From Dasypus novemcinctus (Eukaryota > Chordata > Mammalia > Cingulata > Dasypodidae), in assembly GCF_030445035.2 (NCBI RefSeq), contig NC_080680.1, positions 119,438,228 to 119,502,227 of the forward strand: a DNA stretch of 64,000 nt, given 5' to 3'. Below, piece by piece: positions 38,963 through 47,194 of the stretch. The position numbers and the translations under genes were made by a program. Each line of letters begins with the position of its first letter. Positions within the stretch are counted from its first letter, which is position 1. Under the pieces are notes generated by a model. It worked only from the letters and a program-made list of their open reading frames with translations, was not told the origin of the DNA and did no database searches.

Positions 38963-40043
38963 AAACCTTAATTATGTAAATTAGGTAAAGAGATCTTCTC
39001 AAATTAATAACTGAAATATGGGGAATTTGAGAGAATGGAAATTGCACAACCAGAGTTAACTGTATTTTGCTCTTGTGAAAAACAAGATATCTGAACAATA
39101 TTTTCACTTGTCAAGCATCATATCCATTGTATTTCAAAGCCTAGCATATTTCTAATTTACTAAAATAAATGTGGATTGAAAATATGATATATTATCTTCA
39201 TGCACGTATTAGCAAATGATTTTTATGCCTATTTTCAAGGAAATCAAAAGATAGTGCCCAGCATGACCCTAGGAATTTGCTCAGACAATCTCTATTCATG
39301 GTTCATTAGTGATAAGCTCTGCCAAGCTGGTGGATAAATAATCATGTTCATTCCCTCTCATAGCCTCTCCTGCTTAGGGAGGCCATTAACAGATAAGAAT
39401 GGCATTAATGCACATTTCATATAATAAAGATTCCATAAAACTAAGAATCTTATTTTCACTGTCAAGGTCCCATAACCACAGTAAGGAGATGAGGAATAAG
39501 AGATAAAAAGCCAGAAATAGCAAAATTCAATACAATTTTAAGTGAAGTGTAACGAGAAATGTGAGTGGAAAAATGCAGTTAAATCCTAGCAGAAAGAGAC
39601 GGCTGATAATTAAATATAAATATAGAACGCAAATCTATCACAAATATAAATATATATGAATACGTATGAACATAATATGCATGTATAGTATATGTATATG
39701 TATTCTAACATACATTTAAGTGTGATTACATGAAACAAAATGATTTTCTTAAACCCTGTCTGGCAGTTGTTATGAATCTCCTTCACATTTAGAGAGAGCT
39801 AGTTAGTTGGCACGAGAGTAATAAATGGAGAGCAAACCATTTCAAACCCTTAGACAAATATGCACATGGAGTCCAATAAAGGCACAGGCAATACCTGTGC
39901 TGATGAAAATCATGTCCTGTATTATGGTCTGATGTCTCTATTTCCTTCTTACATTGGTAGAAAAGATTTGTGAAAATATTTGCTTCCCCCAAAATAAATT
40001 ACGCATACCAGTTATTAATGGCTTACCCTAGTAATTAAGAACA
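38963..40043. other. Single-copy AT-rich DNA
   Basis: No gene is seen. A TA-rich microsatellite-like stretch lies at about 39,610-39,715. Confidence 0.5.
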
Positions 40044-40056
40044 CCTATTTCTTCTT

Positions 40057-40460
40057 GTATTTTTTTAAATTTATTTCTCTCCCCTCCCCGCCTCACCCCA
40101 GTTGTCTGCTCTCTGTGTCCATTTGCTGTGTGTTCTTCTGTGACCGCTTCTATCCTTATCAGCGGCACCAGGAATCTGTGTCTCTTTTTGTTGCATCATC
40201 TTGCTGTGGCAGCTCTGTCTGCGGTGCCATTCCCAGGCAGGATGCACTTTCTTTTGTGCTGGGTGGCTCTCCTTATGGGGTGCACTCCTTGCGTGTGGGG
40301 CTCCCCTATATGGGGGACACCCCTGTGTGGCATGGCACTCCTTGCGTGCATCAGCAATGCGCAGGGGCCAGTCCCACATGGGTCAAGAAGACCTGGTGTT
40401 TGAACCAGGGACCTCCCATGTGGTAGGCGGGTGCCCTATCCATTGGACCAAGTCTGTTTC
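40057..40460 (-). repeat. DAS-type tRNA-derived SINE, complete
   Basis: The reverse complement gives the same head, body and tail as the copy at 7,182. The 13-bp duplication CCTATTTCTTCTT flanks it at 40,044-40,056 and 40,461-40,473. ORFs of up to 123 codons across it are SINE by-products. Confidence 0.9.
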
Positions 40461-40473
40461 CCTATTTCTTCTT

Positions 40474-41736
40474 TAATACTATGAATGGGGAACAGATATT
40501 TTCAAATCCTGAAATATTCATGGTCTGAAGGGATAATCTTACTGGCCTGACAAATCATATATTTTTAAGTATAATGTACAGGACAAATGCCTTTGTAAAA
40601 TATTTTATTTCATGTAGTCTGGAGGCACCTGTGTGACTATTTGGATAAGATTAACAGGAAAATGGATGTGGGTCCCATGTTCCTGGGATTCACCATTTAC
40701 TACTGAGAAGAATGCTCAGAACTTTATTAGGAAAGGAGGACCAAACAGCTTAGAAGCTCTTAATGTGCACCAGCTCTTCACTGGAAACATGTTCTTAACA
40801 CTGCAGCACTGTAAAAACAAACAAACAAACAAACAAACAAACAAAAAACTTGGTATAAGCCTCTGCTCTAACCAATGCATCAAAACTAGCTAAGCATAGT
40901 TAGTTAGACGAAAGGGGTACCAGTTGCCTCTCTAAATATTCAATTTTGTTTCAAATTGAGATTAAAAAAGAAAACATTCATGATCCAAGTGTTCCCTTTC
41001 TCAGGGAAAGCAAAACGATACTTAACCCCTCAAAGGAAGTAGAGAGACAACTGATTTTTTAATGACTCATAAAGTTACAAATAGCAACCAGAAAGAATAT
41101 TTGAAGTAAGTTCAAGGCAATTCTTTTCTTGCCCAGAGACGTAAAGAATAAAGTATTAACATAATACACAACATCACACTACCAACCAGATTTTGCCAAA
41201 AAGCATATAAAAAATTTTGTTTAATTTTTATTTTGAATTTTAACTTATTTTAATTACAGAATAGATGAAGAAATTGATACAATAGCAATAAAACTCAAAA
41301 TACCCATTATCTGAAAAAAAAGTTACAGAAGTTAATATTACATAGGATTTACTTCAGATCTTTCTCTTTTTTTTTTTTTTGTGGAAAGAAATAACACATT
41401 GCATATATCACTAAGGTTCCTCACTCCACTGCATCTCTTGAATTCCTTCACCAGATATAACCATGATTTTAGAGTTGAAATGAGTCTCTCATGAATATGT
41501 TATCCTATATATTAATAAATTTATCTGTATTTGAAAATAGAATTATGTGGTTTGAATAGTATGTGGTTTAAATGTTCTCATACTGAATGAGTCCTTATAT
41601 AGTATCCATGTTTGTTGGCTCAGATTCATGTTAATCTCTAATCAATGCCCAATTAATGGTCATTTATATTGTTTCTCATTTCCACTATCTATTTCCAACA
41701 TTGCAATTAACATACCAGTAAATGCCTTTTTTACAT
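40474..41736. other. Single-copy DNA with an (AAAC)n microsatellite
   Basis: An AAAC repeat of about nine units lies at 40,813-40,848. The rest has no gene or clear repeat. A T-run precedes GTGGAAAGAAATAACACATT at about 41,370. Confidence 0.5.
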
Positions 41737-41743
41737 GTGCAAG

Positions 41744-42181
41744 TGCTGAGAGTTGCTATTCCAAGTTAGCAACCCCTGCTGTGGGCTGCTACTCTAAGTT
41801 AGCAACCTACGAGGACCGGGCGGGCTTCCACGGCTCCGCGGTGAGCCCCTAGGCCAACGCGTAGGCCTAGGTTCTCCAGGCGTGGGGGACGCGCGGTAAA
41901 AACCACGGAGACAGCCTGTGAGAATGAGCTAGTCCAATTTATTGCGGAAATACACTTGATTATATAAGGTCGGGTCAAGGGAGGGGTAGGAATTGGGGCG
42001 GGTAAACTACGGGGCGGTAGTGGATAGGCGGAACTGTGCAGGCAGCTATGAGGTAGGCGGTGATTAAGAAAGGGGGCAGATTATGAGTTGGCTAAGTGGA
42101 CGGGACTGGCGGGAAGGATAGCAACGGCTGGAAAAGGGAGATAACAAAGGCAAGGAGGAGGGGTGAAGGGAGGCAGCAACA
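41744..42181 (-). repeat. Provirus 3' LTR
   Basis: On the minus strand it begins TGTTGCTGCC and ends CTCTCAGCA. A TATA box lies at 41,959-41,968 and AATAAA at 41,938-41,943. With so short a distance between them, R is short and the poly(A) signal lies near the R start. At the U5 end two adjacent inverted repeats (41,752-41,773 and 41,785-41,806) can form hairpins. It differs from the 5' LTR at six sites, among them CGCG versus CGTG in the GGGGGACG phrase. Confidence 0.93.
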
Positions 42182-42529
42182 ATTGCTCCTTTTGTTTTAT
42201 AAAAAAAGGGTGTGAGAGAGTAGAGGGATGGGCTGTAGAGGGTGAGAGAAAAAGGGGGCAGGATTGACTGGCGATGGGCAAATGACATATCATTTGGCCA
42301 GAATGTATGCATCGCCCTTAGGGTTGGTGCGTGCCGGTGCTAGACGAAATATCTAACATGATGTTGCGCACGCTTTTTTGGGGTGGATAGCGCTGTGGCT
42401 GGCTTAACTGCGAAGAATTCTCAGACGTATAGCAATAAAGGGGGGCGGAGGGTGCACCCAAGCCCTTTACGCCGAGGGAAGCGAACCCGTACCGACGGCT
42501 AAAGTCAGAGAGCTTCACAGCAAGCAGCT
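42182..42529 (-). other. Provirus 3' region between env and LTR, with polypurine tract
   Basis: No ORF of note. Immediately before the LTR the minus strand reads AAAACAAAAGGAGCAAT (about 42,182-42,198), a purine-rich tract in the position where plus-strand DNA synthesis of a retrovirus is primed. Its match to a strong polypurine tract is only fair. Confidence 0.55.
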
Positions 42530-44584
42530 TCACAGGCGGGATGTACAGTGGGAAGGGGGGTGAGGACGTGGTCGAGATTGAGGAATGGAATCAGAGGTAG
42601 CAAGACGTTGGTAATGGATTTGAACAAATGAGGAAAATACACTGTCAGCATGATCTTTGGCAAGGCGGATGATTCGTCGAATGGCCCAAGGACCAACGGT
42701 GAGACCTAGGATGATGAGCAGAACTGGGGTTAGTAACGGGAGAAGATAGGGGAGGAGGGGCTGCAAGAAGCCCCAGGAGCCAGCAGTTTGGGCTCGTTCA
42801 AGTCGGCGTTGATTGAGACCTTTTTCAAGTTCTTTTAAACTGGAGTCTACTAAACCGGTATAGTTGGCATAAACACAGCATTCTTCTCCTAGAGCTGCAC
42901 ATAGGCCACCTTCTTTAAGGAGGAGGAGGTCAAGGCCTCGGCGGTTTTGCAGAACAACTTCAGAGAGAGAGTTGAGAGAGTCTCTAAGATATTTGACTGC
43001 GTCTCGGAGGTAGATAATATCAGAGTCTACTGCTTGCCTGAGGTTTTGAAGGGCGGAGCCTTGTGTGGCTAGAGCTGCAACACCAGTGGCAGCTCCAGCT
43101 GCAGGTAGGAGGGAAGTGACAGTGAGTACAGCAGTAATAGGTTCGCGTTTGTGGAGGTAAATAGCTTCTTGAGTGTGATCAAAGGCTTCTAAGAAATGTA
43201 GAGGAGTGCGATAGATGACTCGAGGCGTGAGGAGGATGAGAGCACACGTTTCTTTGGTCTTGTTAAGTGTGGCAACAGATAAGCATGGAGTAAGTCCAGT
43301 GGAAGAGCAGAGCCATAGGGTGGTGTTTAGAGGAATTAAGTATTTGGCAGAGATGTGTGGGGAGGTATAGTTGGCACAGGCAGTAAGGCTAGGAGTGTGG
43401 GAAGAACGGGGGTGAATGCATAAACCTTTGGAAGAGATGTGCGTAAAAGTGAGTGGGACATGAGTAGATTGATTCCAATTGCAGGAAGAGGGGGAATCGT
43501 TGGTGGAGGAAGTAAAGAGTGGTGAAGGGATAGCAAGTGGATCATAGAGGGGGAGGCTGGGGGAAAGACACAACCAGCAAGAGCGAGTGAGGTTGGGGTG
43601 GGAGGCGTTGAGAGAGGAATAGGAGGCGTTTAGGAGTTTGAAGTAGGGACTAGAGGGGATGAGAGGATGTGGTTGTATACTTGAAGCGGGGGGGAACGTG
43701 GAAGGGGTGGCAGACGTAGGAAGCGGTGGGTTGAGGACTCGGTTTGGGCTGACATTAATTGCGGGGCGACTGGAGGGGGATCTTTTTCGGATTGTGAAGA
43801 AGGCTCCTGAATCATAACCAGTCTGGTAAAGACGAATTCCCCAAGTGCGACCCACGAGCCAAGTGTCTGCAGAGGGGTCTTTGACGAGGAGGGAGACGTT
43901 TGGGTGTTGGGGGGATAGTTGCCTGCTGAGTAAGGAGAGGTTAGGATCTTTGTTAGGGGGGTTTGCCCAACCAACAGCCATGGTTTCACATCCCCATGAG
44001 GGACAGAAGAAATGCGCGGGGTTATGGCAGGAAGTGGAGGATAAGCCTATTGAAGAAGGGCAGATATAGTAACCAGCAATCCCGAAAGCTGACTCATCAG
44101 GGCCCGGGGCAGCACCATACCCGTACCCACTATGACAGCTTCCTCCCGGACAGTCTGAGTAACAATTATGGCTTTGTCCAGAAAGGCGGCAGATGTGAAC
44201 TGTGAAGGAGGGGGCTCCAGCGGTCACGTTAAAGGCGAGATCTGTGTTTGATTTCCATTCAGAGAGGGTCCAGTTAAATGGCTGATGGGATGAATAACTC
44301 TGGGCAGAGGAGGCTAAAGACAACATGAGAATGAGGAGATGAATGAGACGGGGGAGGGTGGAGGGGCAGGAAGCGGGGGCCTGAATAGAGCGGGCCTGTC
44401 GGAGGAGTTGAAGAACTTGACGTTCGATGGGGTCATCATCTTCAAGGGAAAGACGGCTTAGGCGGCGGGCAAAGAAGTGTTGTCGACGTCGTTCGCGGCG
44501 AGAGAGAGCTGGTGTGGTCCCCCTGGGCGACGGTGTTGGAATAGCAGGCTCAGATGAATGTACTTGGGGGCGCATAGTAGTCAT
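42530..44584 (-). CDS. env: Endogenous retroviral envelope glycoprotein (env), intact 684-codon ORF
   Basis: Env mediates receptor binding (SU) and membrane fusion (TM). The start at 44,584 is chosen because it is the first ATG after the likely splice acceptor at 44,700; the frame is open further upstream but only from a TTG. Residues 1-94 form a long leader with an arginine-rich stretch (28-41), an acidic/leucine stretch (47-61) and a hydrophobic core (78-93). SU carries a CWLC motif (336-339) and about a dozen N-glycosylation sites. The SU/TM junction keeps a Lys-Arg pair (479-480) but the surrounding residues are a weak furin match. TM has a hydrophobic stretch (481-507), an immunosuppressive-type region (545-561), a CX6CC motif (562-570), a membrane anchor (604-636) and a 48-residue tail with YQRL (658-661). 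CX6CC and CWLC mark a gamma-type env. No stop or frameshift is present. Confidence 0.92.
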   Translation of the reverse strand: MTTMRPQVHSSEPAIPTPSPRGTTPALSRRERRRQHFFARRLSRLSLEDDDPIERQVLQLLRQARSIQAPASCPSTLPRLIHLLILMLSLASSAQSYSSHQPFNWTLSEWKSNTDLAFNVTAGAPSFTVHICRLSGQSHNCYSDCPGGSCHSGYGYGAAPGPDESAFGIAGYYICPSSIGLSSTSCHNPAHFFCPSWGCETMAVGWANPPNKDPNLSLLSRQLSPQHPNVSLLVKDPSADTWLVGRTWGIRLYQTGYDSGAFFTIRKRSPSSRPAINVSPNRVLNPPLPTSATPSTFPPASSIQPHPLIPSSPYFKLLNASYSSLNASHPNLTRSCWLCLSPSLPLYDPLAIPSPLFTSSTNDSPSSCNWNQSTHVPLTFTHISSKGLCIHPRSSHTPSLTACANYTSPHISAKYLIPLNTTLWLCSSTGLTPCLSVATLNKTKETCALILLTPRVIYRTPLHFLEAFDHTQEAIYLHKREPITAVLTVTSLLPAAGAATGVAALATQGSALQNLRQAVDSDIIYLRDAVKYLRDSLNSLSEVVLQNRRGLDLLLLKEGGLCAALGEECCVYANYTGLVDSSLKELEKGLNQRRLERAQTAGSWGFLQPLLPYLLPLLTPVLLIILGLTVGPWAIRRIIRLAKDHADSVFSSFVQIHYQRLATSDSIPQSRPRPHPPSHCTSRL

Positions 44585-44778
44585 GGGAGAAGAACTACAA
44601 GGGAGATGAGGATGGCAATTAAAAGCAGCCAGGCGACAGCGAGGAGAAGGCGTTGGCGAAGGTTCCAATCTGTCGGGGCTGTGGCTGCGAGACAGACAGC
44701 TGAAAAGATTGTTAAGAAAGTGAAAATTACAAGAAAAAAGCAAAGTAAGAGTGGGTGGGAGGGGAGCTTGAGGAGCAT
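44581..44778 (-). CDS. Small 65-codon ORF with two hydrophobic segments, overlapping env by ATGA
   Basis: The ORF starts at an ATG (44,778) and could begin further upstream at a GTG (44,817). It predicts two membrane segments, about residues 9-32 (with LLLCFFLVIFTFLTIFSAV) and 45-65 (with RLLLAVAWLLLIAILISLVV), joined by a short polar loop. Its TGA shares bases with the env ATG. It overlaps the 3' end of gag in another frame and spans the env splice acceptor, so it would be read only from unspliced RNA. I do not recognise it. It may be a novel accessory frame, a remnant of deleted pol-env sequence, or chance. Confidence 0.35.
   Translation of the reverse strand: MLLKLPSHPLLLCFFLVIFTFLTIFSAVCLAATAPTDWNLRQRLLLAVAWLLLIAILISLVVLLP
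44699..44745 (-). other. Predicted env splice acceptor
   Basis: On the minus strand a pyrimidine-rich tract ends in AATCTTTTCAG with the AG at 44,701-44,700, giving an exon start at 44,699. From there no ATG occurs before 44,584, the env start. A weaker acceptor (TCTCGCAG) lies some 15 bases downstream. Confidence 0.6.
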
Positions 44779-46124
44779 TTGCACTGGGAGTTCCTTTCTT
44801 GATGGGCGATAAGACACGTTTTAGTGACGGTCAGACACTTGTCGACAGCGGGTTGGGGAGGCAGCGAAGGCCTTTCTTGTGGAGTATGCAGGGTCAGGTC
44901 TTTTGAGAGATCTGGCGGAAGGATGGAACGGGCTAGAGAAATCCAGTCATAAGGAAGAGCAAGTTGGACCCCTAACTCTTCTATTAATTGTTGGACATAT
45001 GGGCTACCTATGCCGTCTTCTTTAACCGCTTTGCGAAGAGTTTTAACTTCTTCGGCTGTGAAGGGAAGCCAAGTCTGAGGGCGTTGCTGCGTGGGCAGCG
45101 GGTTGAGCGGGTATAGCTGGGGGGAGGAAGGGTGTGCTTCTCCGGAGCCGCCGCTATATGGCGGTGGCGAGGAATGAACAGTAGCAGGAAACAGGTGAGA
45201 GAGCGGCAGCTTAGCAACGTCATAGCGACAGCAAGCTGGCGGCGGGACCTTTTTGGGCGCCGGACAAGATGGCGGAGAAGCCACGTCATTTCCGGAAGCC
45301 GGCCAAGATGGCGGCGAGGACACGTCATTTCCGGGGGCCGGCCAAGATGGCGGCGAGGACACGTCATTTCCGGGGGCCGGCCAAGATGGCGGCGAGGACA
45401 CGTCATTTCCGGGGGCCGGCCAAGATGGCGGCGAAGTCACGTCATTTCCGGGGGCCGGCCAAGATGGCGGCGAAGTCACGTCATTTCCGGGGGCTGGCCA
45501 AGATGGCGGCGACATTATGTCCGGGGCAGGGCTGGAAGATGACGAGACAGGGAGGGGCGGGTAAAGGTGAGAGGAGGCGCCTTTGTTCCCGCCGGCGGGC
45601 TCGGACATAGGTGAAGAAGAAGCCGGAAGTGTGCCATTTTGGGCAGAGGTGGAAGAAAAAGGAGAAAGTCCGCTATTTTGAGGAGCTACTGAAGCGGCTT
45701 CTGCGGGCCATGGGGAGCGCGGGCGGGGAGGTTCGCGCTCGAGAGCGGCGGCGAGCTGGTCAGACAGAGAATTTGGGTCGCCAGGATCATCGGGCTCATA
45801 GTCATTGGGTTGCTTAACTGATTTGTCTCGGATGGCTTCTGACGGTGCACCAAGGAGGCAGGCGCATATGGCTACTAGAGCAGGCAGCAGGCCGTGCGGA
45901 AAAGACCGCTTTTCATGCTCTATGGCGGAGGTGACTCGATCTATGAGTCGAGAGTATGTGTCTGGGCTCCAGAGCTGGCAGGTGGCAAGCCACGGATTAA
46001 GAGGGAGTAGCAGGTCCCAATATTTTTGGAGCTGTTTTAGGGAAACGCGGACTCCATTGGTATCAAGCAGGGCGGCTAAAAGCCGAACCTGAGGGGTATG
46101 GTGTGAGGAGAGAGAGGTGCCCAT
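44727..46124 (-). pseudogene. gag: Retroviral gag, truncated within capsid (465 codons)
   Basis: Gag builds the virus core. The ORF starts with MGTSLSS, a fit for N-terminal myristoylation. Residues 1 to about 100 resemble a betaretroviral matrix domain (VSLKQLQKYWDLLL, PWL, RVTSAI). A proline/serine-rich linker holds six to seven copies of a 13-residue repeat (about 205-287; SPPSWPAPGND core). A PPPY late-domain motif is at 320-323. Capsid begins near 335 (YPLNPLP) with FTAEEVKTLRKAVKEDG and SPYVQQLIEELGV. At about residue 404 (DNA about 44,915) the capsid homology stops and 61 unrelated codons follow to the stop. The major homology region and zinc knuckles are absent. The frame has no stop before that point, so a truncated Gag could be made. 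Confidence 0.85.
45266..45525. repeat. 39-bp tandem repeat in gag, seven units, with YY1/ETS/ATF-like motifs
   Basis: AAGATGGCGG recurs at 45,266, 45,305, 45,344, 45,383, 45,422, 45,461 and 45,500, exactly every 39 bp. The first and last units diverge at their outer parts. Each full unit contains AAGATGGCGGC or close to it (YY1-type), an ACGTCA half-site (ATF/CREB-type) and ATTTCCGG (ETS-type), all on the + strand as written. On the minus strand the unit codes for 13 residues of the gag linker. Confidence 0.95.
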
Positions 46125-46157
46125 AGTGGGAGAAGAAAAGACGGCGATGGGGTCCCT

Positions 46158-46160
46158 ACC
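46158..46160 (-). other. Predicted splice donor in the provirus leader
   Basis: On the minus strand CTCCAG is followed by GTAGGG, a reasonable donor, 35 bases upstream of the gag ATG. Paired with the acceptor at 44,700 it would remove gag and give a spliced env messenger. Confidence 0.5.
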
Positions 46161-46235
46161 TGGAGAGCTGAAATGGTCGCCAGTAGACAGCAGCAGCAGC
46201 AGCAGAGAGGGGCCGGAGGGCGGTGGAAGGAAAGG

Positions 46236-46252
46236 ATCCCGGGCGAGCCCCC
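46236..46252 (-). promoter_or_regulatory. Primer-binding site, tRNA-Pro type
   Basis: Directly after the 5' LTR the minus strand reads GGGGGCTCGCCCGGGAT. It matches the complement of the tRNA-Pro 3' end at 16 of 17 bases, but lacks the initial T expected for the CCA end. The LTR ends in CA at 46,253. Confidence 0.75.
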
Positions 46253-46690
46253 TGCTGAGAGTTGCTATTCCAAGTTAGCAACCCCTGCTGTGGGCTGCTA
46301 CTCTAAGTTAGCAACCTACGAGGACCGGGAGGGCTTCCACGGCTCGGCGGTGAGCCCCTAGGCCAACGCGTAGGCCTAGGTTCTCCAGGCGTGGGGGACG
46401 TGCGGTAAAAACCACGGAGACAGCCTGTGAGAATGAGCTAGTCCAATTTATTGCGGAAATACACTTGATTATATAAGGTCGGGTCAAGGGAGGGGTAGGA
46501 ATTGGGGCGGGTAAACTACGGGGCGGTAGTGGATAGGCGGAACTGTGCAGGCAGCTATGAAGTAGGCGGTGATTAAGAAAGGGGGCAGATTATGAGTTGG
46601 CTAAGTGGACGGGACTGGTGGGAAGGATAGCAACGGCTGGAAAAGGGAGATAACAAAGGCTAGGAGGAGGGGTGAAGGGAGGCAGCAACA
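46253..46690 (-). repeat. Provirus 5' LTR
   Basis: The same 438-bp structure as the 3' LTR, with TGTTGC at its start and CAGCA at its end on the minus strand. The TATA box is at 46,468-46,477 and AATAAA at 46,447-46,452, with twin hairpins at 46,261-46,282 and 46,294-46,315. It should drive transcription toward lower coordinates, through gag and env. Confidence 0.93.
46468..46477 (-). promoter_or_regulatory. TATA box of the 5' LTR
   Basis: Reads CTTATATAAT on the minus strand, with AATAAA beginning 15 bases downstream. The identical box is at 41,959-41,968 in the 3' LTR. Confidence 0.7.
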
Positions 46691-46874
46691 GTGCAAGTGA
46701 GTGTTCTGGGTTAAAGAATATTCTCAACTCAAATACAAACACAAAATAATTTTAGTTTCATGCAGGCACTGTATTCCAACTATGTTCTTTCTGTTGTAAT
46801 CTCCCTTCCTAATTACTTGCTGATATACTGTCTGAGCTCCATAGATTCTCATTTTAGAAGTTAAAATATCTTTT

Positions 46875-47183
46875 TTTTTTCATTTCTTTTTTTTGTCTTT
46901 TTTTTAATAATGTTACATTCAAAGAATATGAGATCCCCATATGCCCCCCACCCCCTTCGCCCCACTCCTCCCATAACAACCACCTCCTCCATCATCATGG
47001 GACATTCATTGCACTTCGTGAATACATCTCTGAGCACTACTGTACCACATGGTCAGTGGTCCACATTATAGTTTACACTCTCCCCCAGTCCACCCAGTGG
47101 GCCATGGGAGGACATATAATGTCCAGTAATTGTCCCTGCAGTACCACCCAGGACAACTCGAAGTCCTGAAAATGCCCCACATC
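46875..47183 (-). mobile_element. Short L1 3'-end insertion with target duplication
   Basis: The block parallels 50,230-50,500 (CCCCACTCCTCCCA, GTTTACACTCTCCCCCAGTC, AGTCCTGAAAATGCCCC). AAAATATCTTT flanks it at 46,863-46,873 and 47,184-47,194. Confidence 0.8.
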
Positions 47184-47194
47184 AAAATATCTTT

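Larger units (their letters stand above)
41737..46697 (-). mobile_element. Young endogenous retrovirus, LTR-gag-env-LTR, pol deleted
   Basis: On the minus strand the order is 5' LTR (46,690-46,253), primer-binding site, leader, gag (46,124-44,727), env (44,584-42,530), short 3' region, 3' LTR (42,181-41,744). The direct repeat GTGCAAG flanks it at 41,737-41,743 and 46,691-46,697. The two LTRs are both 438 bp and differ by eye at six positions (about 1.4%), so the insertion is recent on a mammalian scale. No protease, reverse transcriptase or integrase coding remains, and gag breaks off within capsid. Gag looks betaretroviral while env has gamma-type features, so it is a chimera of a kind known among mammalian retroviruses. 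I recall a report of a chimeric betaretrovirus in the armadillo, but cannot say this is that element. Confidence 0.93.

Noticed and set aside
43845..44205. Plus-strand ORFs opposite env
   Set aside because: Antisense shadows of the env frame without start context or features.
42530..44584. Assignment of env to the ASCT2-using (RDR) receptor group
   Set aside because: I could not see the expected SDGGG-type receptor motif in SU; the nearby YSDCPGGSCHS is not enough.
44585..44743. Env frame extended to 44,743
   Set aside because: The upstream start would be TTG and the segment crosses the predicted splice acceptor; the first ATG is 44,584.
44700..44930. Search for protease, reverse transcriptase or integrase motifs
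   Set aside because: None is present between gag and env in any minus-strand frame.
45132..45610. Plus-strand ORFs of 100-136 codons with Arg/Trp or Gly/Asp repeats
   Set aside because: They are antisense readings of the 39-bp gag repeat; a repeat length divisible by three keeps several frames open.
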